Counted from the first letter of the stretch, positions 1 through 8,593 are shown. The stretch is 64,000 bases of DNA from Cedecea neteri NBRC 105707 = ATCC 33855 (GCF_001571265.1 NZ_BCTL01000022.1:1-64000), one strand, 5' to 3'. Notes: a model not told the origin generated them from the letters alone. Numbers and translations: made by a program.

Positions 1-262
1 TAATAGCCTGTAACGCTGCGATGCCGATCAGCGAATCACCCAGCGTCACGCCCATGCCGTTAATAATACAGAGCCGCTGGATTTGACTAAAGTCGAGAGA
101 AAAGGGCTGCAGGGCGTAGTTATAAATCCCCGGCTGATGCAGCGCCTTAAGCCGCAGAACGCTTCTCTGCGCCGGCGACAGGGACTCAAGATCGTAAGAG
201 GCGACGAGCGTTTTATCATCCTGAAGCAGGCTACCAACAAAAGTTTGAAGCGTTGAGTTCAT
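1..262 (-). CDS. N-terminal fragment of unidentified protein (possibly GT9-like glycosyltransferase)
   Basis: The reading frame opens at an ATG at 262 (minus strand) with a good AGGAAA ribosome site and stays open for 87 codons to the window edge, so the C-terminus is missing. The residues read from about position 62 contain NGMGVTLGDSLIGIAAL. This loosely resembles the N-terminal G-x-GD-xx motif of GT9 heptosyltransferase-like enzymes, but that is a guess. The gene lies 37 bp downstream of the deoR-family gene on the same strand and may be co-transcribed with it. Existence is fairly sure; function is unknown. Confidence 0.5.
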   Translation of the reverse strand, partial: MNSTLQTFVGSLLQDDKTLVASYDLESLSPAQRSVLRLKALHQPGIYNYALQPFSLDFSQIQRLCIINGMGVTLGDSLIGIAALQAI

Positions 263-299
263 GGTTTTCCTGAAGCCGCGTAGGCGGTGGCGGGCCTGA

Positions 300-1067
300 C
301 TACCCGGCGACGATGACATTGACGTTTTTGGGGAACGTCAGTTGCTTTAGCTTGTGGTCTGGGTCGGTGGTAATGAGCCATGCGATCTCTTTCCAGTCGG
401 CAACAACCGCAGTGGCACGGTTATTCACCTTGTGACCATCTGCCAAAACAACGGCCTTGTGACTGTGTTTAATCATCTGCCGGGCAATGGCGGCTTCGTC
501 CAGGTTTTGATCCATAACGCCCGCGTCGGGGCTTACCGCACCCGCGCCGATAAAGGCGTAGTCAGCATAAAAAGCGCTTATGGATTGCAGAGCAATGGCC
601 CCGACGCATTCCATTCTGGAGGCGCCAAACTGGCCACCGATCAAAATAAGTTCGATGGAGCCGTTGTCATGAAACAGGTTGGCGATAACCGGCGAGTTGG
701 TTATCACCGTGAGGTCATTGATTTCGCTAAGCTTGCGGGCAAGCTCCATGGTCGTGGTGCCAAAATCAATAAACAGCGAATCGCCGGGTTTGACGAGTTC
801 TGCCGCACGGGCCGCGATAGATTTTTTCTCATCTTCCGCAAGCCTGGCTCGCGCGTTAAATTCAAGCTCAAAGCCGAACTGTGCGCTGACGGCGCCACCG
901 TGAACTTTCTTAATAAACCTCAGTTCTTCGAGTTTATTAAAATCACGACGAATGGTTTCCTGAGAAACATTAAAGTATTCAGCAAGATCGTTAACAAAAA
1001 CCTGGCCCGTTTCCCTCAGTTTTTCAAGGATAACGTTCCTTCTTTCAGCGCCGTTAGAGTGGTCCAT
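300..1067 (-). CDS. DeoR/GlpR-family transcriptional repressor
   Basis: The 255-residue protein has an N-terminal DeoR helix-turn-helix (about residues 5-60, including VSQETIRRDFNKL). A C-terminal sugar-phosphate-sensing domain of the ribose-5-phosphate isomerase-like type follows, with the IDFGTTTMELA and GAGAVSPDAGV stretches. The start at 1067 is preferred over an upstream in-frame ATG at 1091 because GGAA lies just before it and the HTH then begins at the usual place. The gene is divergent from the FGGY kinase at 1428 and separated from it by 360 bp holding a long inverted repeat. It is inferred to be the local repressor of the 1.4-8.5 kb locus, with a phosphorylated intermediate as the likely inducer. 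Confidence 0.88.
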   Translation of the reverse strand: MDHSNGAERRNVILEKLRETGQVFVNDLAEYFNVSQETIRRDFNKLEELRFIKKVHGGAVSAQFGFELEFNARARLAEDEKKSIAARAAELVKPGDSLFIDFGTTTMELARKLSEINDLTVITNSPVIANLFHDNGSIELILIGGQFGASRMECVGAIALQSISAFYADYAFIGAGAVSPDAGVMDQNLDEAAIARQMIKHSHKAVVLADGHKVNNRATAVVADWKEIAWLITTDPDHKLKQLTFPKNVNVIVAG

Positions 1068-1338
1068 ATTACGTTCCGGTTGCCATAGCATTGAACGCTA
1101 TAGTACGCATTCGCCAAAAACCGGACAAGGGATATCCACATCGCGATTTAAACCGTGAGCAAGCGCACTTTAGTCGGTAAATTGATTTTATCTTCATGAA
1201 ATAATTAACTTAACCACGAACCTCTGTTAACCCTCTTCGATCTGTTTTTATGGACGGCCCTCCTAAAACAACACCAAACCCACACAGACATAACAACAAA
1301 GTATGAGATACATCACGTTTACACGCTATGATGTGTCA

Positions 1339-1390
1339 TTGGTGTTGCTTTTGTGTGTTTATTTAATGCCAAATAAACAAAAGACACCAA
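1339..1390. promoter_or_regulatory. Long inverted repeat, probable DeoR-family operator
   Basis: The inner arms TGTTTATTT and AAATAAACA (1356-1364 and 1371-1379) are perfectly complementary around a 6-base spacer. The repeat continues outward with TTGGTGT plus CTTTTGT on the left matching ACAAAAG plus ACACCAA on the right, interrupted by small bulges. It lies 38 bp upstream of the FGGY kinase start, between the divergent deoR-like gene and the kinase. AT-rich TTTGTTT-like repeats are typical DeoR-family targets. Binding is inferred. Confidence 0.6.
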
Positions 1391-1427
1391 TTAACAACAT
1401 AAAAGTAACAACAGCATCGAGGGTCAT

Positions 1428-2879
1428 ATGCTAAACCAACGCTATGCAGCTATTGATCAGGGAACGACTGGAACACGTGTGGTGGTGTTCAGCGAGGATG
1501 GAAAACACTTTTCACCTGCGGCTGTTGCCCACAAGCAACTTACGCCCAATCCGGGCTGGGTTGAGCACGACGCAATGGAGATTTTGCGTAATATCCGTAA
1601 TTGTCTGAACCACTGCGGCGTGGTTGATGCTATCGGCCTGGCACACCAGGGGGAAAGCATTGTTGCCTGGGATGCGCAAACGGGCCTGCCGCTGTGCAAT
1701 GCCATTATCTGGCAGGATCAGCGTACCGAATCGGTGATTCAACAACTGCGAGCGGAGGGCGTAGAGGAGTTTGTCAGGGCCAGGGCAGGCTTGCCATTAG
1801 ACACCTATTTCTCGGCCAGCAAGATGGGTTGGGTGATGAATAACGTGGCGGGCGCACGTGAGCTGTTGCGCAGGGGCTCATTGCGCCTCGGTACCATGGA
1901 TGCATTTTTCATGTTCCATCTGTGTGGCATTCACGCGACAGATTTTAACTCTGCATCCCGGACTTCATTATTCAACATTCACACGCTGCAGTGGGATGAG
2001 GAGCTGTGTCGAATTTTTGGTGTGCCCATTGAAGCGCTTCCGGAAGTGCGTCACAACACCGGTCACTTCGGGGATGTGCGCTCGGAAGGCAATACCACCA
2101 CAACCCCGCTCACGGCCTGTATTGTCGATCAGTTTGCCGGAACCTATGGCCACGGTTGCATTGAGCCAGGGCAGATGAAAATCACCTTCGGTACCGGCGC
2201 ATTTTTACAGTCCATTGCCGGAACGGATGTCCCGGAGGCGCACGGCTCCGGGCTGCTGCCCACGCTTTGCTGGAAGCTTCCCGGTGAAAAACCGGTTTAT
2301 GGTCTTGATGGCGGAGTATACAACGCGGCCTCGGCGGTCAACTGGGCCGGAAAAATTGGTTTGTTTACCGAGCTGGAAGAGTTTTCTGACTTTCCGCATG
2401 AACCCGCTATTGCCCGCGGACTGGCTTTTGTGCCGGCACTTTCCGGCCTGGGTTGCCCGCACTGGGATCGCTCTGCGGCAGGGCTCTGGGCTGGCTTATC
2501 GCTCGAAACGGAGCGTAAAGACATGCTGCAGTCGATCCTCGAAGGGATTGCGGTGCGTTCGGCCGAAGTGATCAATGCCATGGACAAGGTTCGCCCTATA
2601 GGCGACACCATTTCAGTGGACGGCGGCCTTTCATCTAACCGCTACTTCACGCAGTTCCTGTCCACGCTTATCCAAAAGCAAATTGTCTCGCCTTCCAATC
2701 GTGAAATCACCGCTCAGGGCGTAGCCATGCTGGCCCGTAAGGGATTGGGCAACGAGCATCCGCTAAAGGTGAGAAATCAGCACTCGGTGACTGAGCCAGA
2801 AAACCGTGACTTTTCGTCTTATTTCGAGCGGTACCGGGAGATCATTTCCCGTTCACGCAACCTGCGCTGTGAAAAATAA
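1428..2879 (+). CDS. Glycerol-kinase-like FGGY carbohydrate kinase, altered substrate pocket
   Basis: At 483 residues this is close to GlpK length and aligns with it throughout: phosphate loop IDQGTTGTR (9-17), PGWVEHD, SRTSLFNIHTL, a catalytic-Asp region reading VDQFAG, and a C-terminal ATP-site DGGLSSN. In GlpK, glycerol is held by the Arg and Glu of NQRE; here the segment reads HQGE (residues 73-76), so the Arg is Gly while the Glu, the Trp of IIWQ and the Tyr of TYF remain. The substrate is therefore probably a glycerol-like alcohol other than glycerol. The ribosome site GAGGG fits the start. The next gene, a transporter, begins 12 bp downstream in the same operon. Confidence 0.88.
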   Translation: MLNQRYAAIDQGTTGTRVVVFSEDGKHFSPAAVAHKQLTPNPGWVEHDAMEILRNIRNCLNHCGVVDAIGLAHQGESIVAWDAQTGLPLCNAIIWQDQRTESVIQQLRAEGVEEFVRARAGLPLDTYFSASKMGWVMNNVAGARELLRRGSLRLGTMDAFFMFHLCGIHATDFNSASRTSLFNIHTLQWDEELCRIFGVPIEALPEVRHNTGHFGDVRSEGNTTTTPLTACIVDQFAGTYGHGCIEPGQMKITFGTGAFLQSIAGTDVPEAHGSGLLPTLCWKLPGEKPVYGLDGGVYNAASAVNWAGKIGLFTELEEFSDFPHEPAIARGLAFVPALSGLGCPHWDRSAAGLWAGLSLETERKDMLQSILEGIAVRSAEVINAMDKVRPIGDTISVDGGLSSNRYFTQFLSTLIQKQIVSPSNREITAQGVAMLARKGLGNEHPLKVRNQHSVTEPENRDFSSYFERYREIISRSRNLRCEK

Positions 2880-2891
2880 TAAGAGGCCGTT

Positions 2892-4142
2892 ATGTCTGAG
2901 ATTGGCAATATCATCATCTATATCATCATGGCGGGCACGCTGCTTGGTGCCATGGCGTCCGTCGTCAAGCCGGAAAGCGGCCTTGGCAAAGAGTTTGTAA
3001 ACGGTATTCACGCGATCGGGCCGGTATTCCTTGCCCAGGCCGGCATCATGGCGGCGATCCCAATAATTTCATACGCCATTACGCACACCATAGGACCGCT
3101 GTTTGAGTCGATGGGATCTGACGTGTCGATTGCCGCGCTGTCGGTGATTGCCGTGGATATGGGCGGGTACCAGCTGGCAGATGTGATTGCTGCGAATCGT
3201 GACCAGTGGATAACCGCCATGCTCATTGGGTATACCTCCGGCGCGAGTATTGTTTATCTCATTCCCGTCGGCCTGGTCATGCTGCAAAAGAAAGACCACA
3301 AGTATCTGGCGCTTGGGGCAATGGCCGGGCTTATCAGCATTCCTTTCGGCGTACTGATATCGCTGATGTTGATTACGCTGAACAACATTCCGGTGCGCGA
3401 GATAATTTCTACCTCATCGGCGGCGAATCACTATCTGACCATCGACTTCGCCAACGCGTTGCATCTGCTGTCGCCGCTGTTTGCATTTTGTTTTCTGCTC
3501 GCGCTTGGGCTGAAGTATCGAACGGATTGGATGGTGAATGCTTTCCTGCTGTTTGGGAAAGTTATGGATGCGTTTATCAAGCTGGTGCTGGCGGCCTGCA
3601 TTATTCAACACTTCACCGGGCTGTTTACCACATTGTTTGGGCACTGGATCTTTGACCCGCTGTTTGCCGATGAAAAAGAACTTTACCGCGCTATCGAGAT
3701 TGCCGGGTATATCGGCATTATGCTGGCCGGTACGTTTCCGATTTGCTACCTGTTCCAGAAGTATTGCCAGCGCCCGATGAAGTTTATTGGCCGTCGATTA
3801 AAGCTGAGCGATACGGGCGCCTTAGGCATGGTGATGGTACTGGCGAATATTATTGCCGTATTCCATCTGTTTGCCTCGATGCGCGCCCGCGACAAGGTGC
3901 TGTGCGTGGCGTTTGGTATTTGCGCGCAGGCAACGCTTGGCGACCATCTTGCCTTTACCGCCAATTTCCAGCCAACGCTTGTCCTGCCAATCATGGCAGG
4001 GAAGTTTCTCGCGGGCGCGATTGCGGTCGCTATTGCCATCTTTATCTCCGTGCCGGAAGCCCAACGAATGGAGCAAAAAGACGCACAAAATGCGGGCGAC
4101 GCCACTCCTGAAAGCGGCATGACGCCCCAACGAACCCAGTAA
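2892..4142 (+). CDS. EutH-family (ethanolamine-type) inner-membrane transporter
   Basis: This 416-residue, very hydrophobic protein has about ten membrane segments. It follows the EutH pattern, including AVDMGGYQLAD (EutH has CDMGGFFLAK), a LALGAMAGLISIPFG loop and the C-terminal GDHLAFTANFQPT. EutH proteins import ethanolamine in eut operons, but no eut gene is present here and the partner gene is an FGGY kinase 12 bp upstream. It probably imports the small alcohol or amino-alcohol that the kinase phosphorylates. The polar C-tail (about 390-416) is not conserved in EutH. Family assignment is good; the substrate is inferred. Confidence 0.82.
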   Translation: MSEIGNIIIYIIMAGTLLGAMASVVKPESGLGKEFVNGIHAIGPVFLAQAGIMAAIPIISYAITHTIGPLFESMGSDVSIAALSVIAVDMGGYQLADVIAANRDQWITAMLIGYTSGASIVYLIPVGLVMLQKKDHKYLALGAMAGLISIPFGVLISLMLITLNNIPVREIISTSSAANHYLTIDFANALHLLSPLFAFCFLLALGLKYRTDWMVNAFLLFGKVMDAFIKLVLAACIIQHFTGLFTTLFGHWIFDPLFADEKELYRAIEIAGYIGIMLAGTFPICYLFQKYCQRPMKFIGRRLKLSDTGALGMVMVLANIIAVFHLFASMRARDKVLCVAFGICAQATLGDHLAFTANFQPTLVLPIMAGKFLAGAIAVAIAIFISVPEAQRMEQKDAQNAGDATPESGMTPQRTQ

Positions 4143-4153
4143 TTCTTCCCCCG

Positions 4154-4180
4154 GCGCGGCGCAATTTGTCGCGCTTTTTT
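4154..4180 (+). terminator. Intrinsic terminator after the EutH-like gene
   Basis: GCGCGGC (4154-4160) pairs with GTCGCGC (4168-4174) through one G-T wobble, followed directly by six T. It lies between the transporter stop and the DUF1937 start, so it probably attenuates rather than fully separates the two genes. Confidence 0.7.
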
Positions 4181-4197
4181 ATGACCTGGAGGTCACC

Positions 4198-4554
4198 ATG
4201 CGTAAAATTTTTCTCGCCTGTCCCTATAGCCATCCCGATGAAAGCGTGGTTCAACAGCGCTATCTGGCCTGCAATACCGTTGCCGCAAAAATTGTTGAGT
4301 CAGGGCAGGCTGTTTTTAGCCAGGTCACTATGTCGCACCCGATAAATCAAATGCTGAAAAAGACCGAGAAAGCCAATATTGGGAAAATGTGGGCCCCGGT
4401 AGACGCCGTGTTTCTGGATATGATGGAAGAGCTGATTATTCTTGATCTTGAGGGGTGGGATAAAAGTGCGGGAATCAAACGTGAAATTGAATTCTACCGG
4501 GACAGAGGCCAGCGGGTAAGTCTCTGGTCGGAGATTGAACAGGAGTTTGAATAA
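4198..4554 (+). CDS. DUF1937-family small protein
   Basis: The 118-residue soluble protein begins with KIFLACPYSHPD and carries SHPIN and an acidic C-terminal helix, matching the DUF1937 family. That family is thought to share the nucleoside 2-deoxyribosyltransferase-like fold. A strong GGAGG lies 7 bases before the ATG. The gene follows the transporter after a terminator-like hairpin and ends just before its own terminator. A role in handling a nucleotide or sugar-phosphate intermediate of this locus is possible, but no activity can be assigned. Confidence 0.75.
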   Translation: MRKIFLACPYSHPDESVVQQRYLACNTVAAKIVESGQAVFSQVTMSHPINQMLKKTEKANIGKMWAPVDAVFLDMMEELIILDLEGWDKSAGIKREIEFYRDRGQRVSLWSEIEQEFE

Positions 4555-4559
4555 CAAAC

Positions 4560-4583
4560 AAAGGCGCGTAAAGCGCCTTTTTA
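4560..4583 (+). terminator. Intrinsic terminator after the DUF1937 gene
   Basis: AAGGCGC and GCGCCTT form a 7-bp stem around GTAAA, followed by a T run, just after the stop at 4554. Confidence 0.8.
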
Positions 4584-4597
4584 CGTAAACCAACGAG

Positions 4598-4620
4598 ACA
4601 AAAAAGGGGCCGGAGCCCCT
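4598..4620 (-). terminator. Intrinsic terminator of the oxidoreductase operon
   Basis: Read on the minus strand, AGGGGC and GCCCCT form a short GC stem followed by six T. It lies 20 bp beyond the stop of the 4642-5859 gene. Confidence 0.75.
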
Positions 4621-4641
4621 GGGTTTTACGTATTGCGACGT

Positions 4642-5859
4642 TTAGCTCGCTTTTACCGTCAGACGGCTGGACGGGCTCAGACCTGAAACCTCAATATTCT
4701 TCAGCAAGATCCTGCGTTCAGGCAGGCAGCGATGTTTTTTACGATAAAGCTCACGTTGGCCGTCGCTGACCACAATATCCCCGGTATGCGCGGTATTGAC
4801 GCGAACGTTTAGCGTCACACGGCCGGTATTGCCGCTGCTGCAGGTAATGATATTAGGTGCTGCAATATGGAAGGTATCGTCCAACAGAACGGGAACGCTG
4901 AAGCTTTGTGGCGTTTCTACCTGCAGCGAACGTGCAACGGAATGGCCCACGAGCTGGCCTTCCTGATAGCACAGGTCGCCCATATCCGCCGGATGAGTCA
5001 TGTTTCCGACCGCGTAAAAACATGGATCGGAGCAGCGGCCAAACTGATCGAATATCGGGCGTCCGCTTTCCGGCTGGTGGGCGAGATGGCTGCTGCGGAT
5101 CAGTGTATATTCGCCGGTAAAACGCCCGGTAAAAATAATGCTATCGCAGGCCAGGCTGTGTGGCTGACCCTTAGCGTCGGTGAACGCTATTCCTTCAACG
5201 CGCTCACTGCCGTTGATGTTGGTGATATGGGCGCCCAGATGCAGCTTAACGCCTAGTAAATAAGCGAAGAGTACGCTGGGCCTGAAGGCCAGAGGACGTC
5301 TGTTCTCGTCAAGCAGCGCCAGGGCTTTGATTCCCGCGTTGCGCAGCGTCCAGATAGCAGAAAAGCTAACCAGCTCCGAACCGACAATCACCGGGCGATG
5401 GCCGGGCTTCAGCTTACGCAGGTAGATAAACTGCTGCAGGGCACCTGCCGTGAGAATACCTTGTGGCCTTAAGCCGCTGACGAGACGAGGATGACGAGGC
5501 GTTTCCCTCACGCCTGTAGCAATGATAACGCGGCTGGCGCGCAGCGTTTCAAGGCCACGGTCTGAGGTGACGATAACTTCGCCGCCGGGCTTTATGCTGA
5601 CAACGGTGGTGCTGGTGCGAATTTCGTATTTACCGGCAATCATCCGGTGAATTTTCTCCGCCCAGCGGTGGCCACTCATCGGGCGGTGGAAAGTCTGCAG
5701 GCCGAAAGTAGGGTGCCGACAATGTCTGGGCACACCTCCGGCCTCATGCTCTCTTTCGAGCAGTAAGACATTTTTGATCCCTTTCTCTAATAAAGCGCGA
5801 GCGGCACCCAACCCGGAAGGACCGGCCCCAATAATAATGACATCATAAGGCGTACTCAT
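4642..5859 (-). CDS. NAD(P)/FAD-dependent oxidoreductase (HcnB/NoxA-like)
   Basis: The protein has 405 residues with an N-terminal FAD-binding Rossmann motif GAGPSGLGAA (12-21), a central ATGVRETPRHPR motif and a second nucleotide-binding segment near 155 (VIVGSELVS). The DxxG-like YAVGNMTHPADMG near 300 closes the flavin site. This is the arrangement of small flavoproteins that pair with GlpA-like dehydrogenases. Its start overlaps the stop of the upstream gene by four bases (ATGA), so the two are translationally coupled and probably form one complex. The last roughly 85 residues form an extra beta-rich tail that I do not recognise. Confidence 0.82.
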   Translation of the reverse strand: MSTPYDVIIIGAGPSGLGAARALLEKGIKNVLLLEREHEAGGVPRHCRHPTFGLQTFHRPMSGHRWAEKIHRMIAGKYEIRTSTTVVSIKPGGEVIVTSDRGLETLRASRVIIATGVRETPRHPRLVSGLRPQGILTAGALQQFIYLRKLKPGHRPVIVGSELVSFSAIWTLRNAGIKALALLDENRRPLAFRPSVLFAYLLGVKLHLGAHITNINGSERVEGIAFTDAKGQPHSLACDSIIFTGRFTGEYTLIRSSHLAHQPESGRPIFDQFGRCSDPCFYAVGNMTHPADMGDLCYQEGQLVGHSVARSLQVETPQSFSVPVLLDDTFHIAAPNIITCSSGNTGRVTLNVRVNTAHTGDIVVSDGQRELYRKKHRCLPERRILLKNIEVSGLSPSSRLTVKAS

Positions 5860-7253
5860 TTGACCTTCCCGACGACCAAAGAATTGTTCAGACGTTCGCC
5901 GACGATTTCAGCGACATGATTACTGCAGAAGAAGCCATTGCAGCGCCCCATCATGACTCGGGTACGACGGCGTAATCCCCCGATGCACTCCGGCGGTACC
6001 GCCGAATCAAAGGCGGCTTCAAGTTCTCGTCGGGTAACCAGTTCACAATGGCAGACAATGCCGCCGTTACCGGCACAGCTGTAATCCCGTGACTCATACT
6101 CAGAAAGCATCGGCATGGTGGGCCATCTTAATTCTGCCGTGGGGATCAACGGGAACAGGGCAGGAAAATGTTCCCGGTACAACCTTTCAACCCATGATGC
6201 GATACCCAGCGCGGCGGTCAGGCCGGTGGAGCGGATCCCGCCCACGGTTATCCAGCGATGTTCCGGATAGTGAAGAATGCGGTACTCTTTTTTCTCTGTT
6301 GCGGGGCGTAAGCCTGCATAGGTCGCCGTCACGGAGTAATTTGTTAGCTCAGGCAGCATCTGGCGGCCTTTTTCTATCAAACCTTTCATTACGGCTTCAT
6401 CGACCTCGGCCCGGTTTCGATCCTGTTGTTCTTCTGCGGTTGGGCCAAGGATCATGTTGCCAAATATAGTCCGGCACAGCAGTACGCCTTTTGTGGTTGC
6501 CGTTGGCACCGGCAGAATGATGGCATTAATGCGCGGTGCGGCGGCTTTATCGAACACCAAAAATTGCCCTTTGCGCGGATGGATCTCAAATTCTGGGGTG
6601 CGCCACAGGCCGTCAATCAGATCGCCGTGATTTCCTGCACAATTAATCACCAACTGGCTTCTCACTCGCCCTTTGCTGGTGTCCAGCAGCCAGCCTTCAT
6701 GCGCCTGAACAACGTTTTGTACTTCACAATCAAAATGGTATTTACCACCGTGCATCACGGCCTGGGTGACGTAGGCGAGCGGGGCGCTCCAGGGATCGAT
6801 GACGTACTCCCCGGGAACATAAACGCCGCCAAGTGCACCGGAGGCCAGATTCGGCTCGCGGCGGTAAATCTCCCTGGCGGAAATTTGCTCTACGTCTTTG
6901 ACGCCGTTTTGATGAGCCTTCTGCACAATGCCAGGTAATGCCTCAAGCTGTTCCTGTGTCCAGGCCACCACGATCGCCGTCGTTTTCAGCAGAGGAAGAT
7001 TCATTTTTTTATGAATCTCCAGGTATTCCGCGTAGCCATCCTGCATGCACTTTAGCTCCACGCTTTCACCGGGAGCATCAAAGCCCGTGTGTAAGATTGC
7101 GCTATTAGCCTTGCTGGCGCCGGAGAGAATATCTTCCCCTTTTTCGAGCAAAAGCGTGCGGGCGCCCATTAACGTGAAGCGGCGGAAGACGGCACAGCCG
7201 ACGACCCCCCCGCCGATGACAACCACATCAACATCTTCAAGTAACTCTGTCAT
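5856..7253 (-). CDS. GlpA/GlpO-like FAD-dependent dehydrogenase with BFD-type [2Fe-2S] domain
   Basis: The 465-residue protein opens with the FAD motif VIGGGVVGCAVFRRF. It follows the DAO/glycerol-3-phosphate dehydrogenase fold (SKANSAILHTGFDA, the YAGLRPATEKKEY substrate loop, GGIRSTGLTAALGIA). After about residue 395 a BFD-like domain carries CHC and a later C-x4-C pair (RCNGFFC), suited to one [2Fe-2S] cluster. It would oxidise the phosphorylated product of the FGGY kinase and pass electrons to the coupled flavoprotein. The promoter region is shared with the divergent arginase-family gene. The substrate is inferred from the GlpK-like partner. Confidence 0.85.
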   Translation of the reverse strand: MTELLEDVDVVVIGGGVVGCAVFRRFTLMGARTLLLEKGEDILSGASKANSAILHTGFDAPGESVELKCMQDGYAEYLEIHKKMNLPLLKTTAIVVAWTQEQLEALPGIVQKAHQNGVKDVEQISAREIYRREPNLASGALGGVYVPGEYVIDPWSAPLAYVTQAVMHGGKYHFDCEVQNVVQAHEGWLLDTSKGRVRSQLVINCAGNHGDLIDGLWRTPEFEIHPRKGQFLVFDKAAAPRINAIILPVPTATTKGVLLCRTIFGNMILGPTAEEQQDRNRAEVDEAVMKGLIEKGRQMLPELTNYSVTATYAGLRPATEKKEYRILHYPEHRWITVGGIRSTGLTAALGIASWVERLYREHFPALFPLIPTAELRWPTMPMLSEYESRDYSCAGNGGIVCHCELVTRRELEAAFDSAVPPECIGGLRRRTRVMMGRCNGFFCSNHVAEIVGERLNNSLVVGKVK

Positions 7254-7294
7254 TTATAGGTTCCTGTTTTCAGGTTATGACAACATATAATCAC

Positions 7295-7307
7295 AAAAAC
7301 CACATCA
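7295..7307. promoter_or_regulatory. Repeated AAAACCACA element (left copy), candidate operator
   Basis: AAAAACCACATCA here is repeated in inverse orientation as TGATGTGGTT at 7456-7465 and as TGTGGTTTTT at 7546-7555. All three copies lie between the GlpA-like gene and the divergent arginase-family gene. The spacing and the TTTTGTG-type sequence resemble the TTTTGTG element of the inverted repeat at 1339-1390, so one regulator may act on both. This is pattern evidence only. Confidence 0.45.
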
Positions 7308-7603
7308 TAACAACGTCACCTTCACTCGTTTATCACATCGAAAAATCACAAAGGGATCATTTAATCATGCATAAATATCTTTATATAATATTAAGATATT
7401 AATCATTGGTCGATTTCATAAGTCGCTTTTTACGCCATGCTGCTTATGTGGCTTTTGATGTGGTTATGTCACTAAAGAACGGAGAAACGCCAAACATGAG
7501 TGGCGTCACGCTTTGGTTAATAAATGTTAATTTTGTGTTTTGTTTTGTGGTTTTTAGATCAAATATCATCAATAAACCCACATATGATGAGAGGCAGAGA
7601 AGT

Positions 7604-8512
7604 ATGCGCAGTTACGCAATTATTGAAGCACCGTCCGTCCTCGGACATATCCCTACGCATCTCGGCGTCGCAAAAATGCCGGATTCATTCCGGCAAAATG
7701 GTTTTACGGATTTGATCGGCGCGAAGAAGGTCACGCGCGTAGAGAGCCCGCGCTGGCGTGCGGAACGAGATGCTGAAACCCAAATGATGAACCCTACGGA
7801 AATTAACCAGTACTCAGTCCAGCTAGCCGATGCCGTCGGCCTGGCTATCGATGCGGGAGATTTTCCCGTAGTGATAGGCGGTGATTGTTCCATTATTCTT
7901 GGCAATTTACTGGCACTCCGCCGCCGCGGTCGTTACGGGATTTTTTACGTTGACGGGCATACCGATTTTTATCGCCCGGACCTTAATCCTATTCTTGGTG
8001 CAGCATCCGCCAGCGATCTCTACTTTATTACCGGGCGCGGGCCGGACATCGTGTCCAATATAGAAGGGCTGAGACCCCTGGTTCGGGATGAGGACGTTGC
8101 GGTCTTTGGCTATCGCGATGGCGCAACACAGGTGCATAACCGTTGCGAAGTTCTGCCTGAAAGTATGCTGGCGCTGAACCGCAATCAGGTGAGGATATTG
8201 GGAACAGAAACTGCCGCAGAAGATGCCGTGACCTTTTTAACCCGAGAGGATGGACCCGAAGGATACTGGATCCACATCGATGCCGATTGCCTCGACCAGA
8301 GCATTATGTGGGCGTGCGATGCTCCACAGCCGGATGGTTTTATGTGGGATGACCTTGCCACCATTCTTCGGGTAGCGATGAGTTCCCCTAAAGCGATTGG
8401 GCTACAGCTGACCATTTATAATCCAGAGATGGATCCGGATGGGCTGGCAGGCCGTGGGTTTGCCAGAACGGTAGGCAAAGCACTTGCCGCAGCCAGGGCG
8501 AGCAGAGATTAA
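7604..8512 (+). CDS. Arginase/agmatinase-family ureohydrolase with Cys at the first metal position
   Basis: The start is placed at 7604, where GAGGCAGAGAAG precedes the ATG, giving 302 residues; the longer upstream frame looks non-coding. Metal-site motifs of the ureohydrolase superfamily are present: GGDCS, VDGHTDFY and HIDADCLDQS. The first motif is usually GGDHS, so one Mn ligand His is replaced by Cys, as I believe occurs in some uncharacterised branches. The gene is divergent from the GlpA-like operon with shared repeats. It may release urea or another small amide-derived product from a guanidino- or ureido-type intermediate. The substrate is unknown. Confidence 0.8.
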   Translation: MRSYAIIEAPSVLGHIPTHLGVAKMPDSFRQNGFTDLIGAKKVTRVESPRWRAERDAETQMMNPTEINQYSVQLADAVGLAIDAGDFPVVIGGDCSIILGNLLALRRRGRYGIFYVDGHTDFYRPDLNPILGAASASDLYFITGRGPDIVSNIEGLRPLVRDEDVAVFGYRDGATQVHNRCEVLPESMLALNRNQVRILGTETAAEDAVTFLTREDGPEGYWIHIDADCLDQSIMWACDAPQPDGFMWDDLATILRVAMSSPKAIGLQLTIYNPEMDPDGLAGRGFARTVGKALAAARASRD

Positions 8513-8593
8513 CCACCTGGTAGTTGATGAAACAGGCCAATAAGCGTCTATTCCCGGTGGTTAGTGCGTCCAGGCTAAGCACCGGGAAGGGCA

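Noticed and set aside
354-1088. 244-codon open frame on the plus strand opposite the deoR-like gene
   Set aside because: It is the antisense shadow of a well-supported DeoR-family protein and shows no domain or ribosome site.
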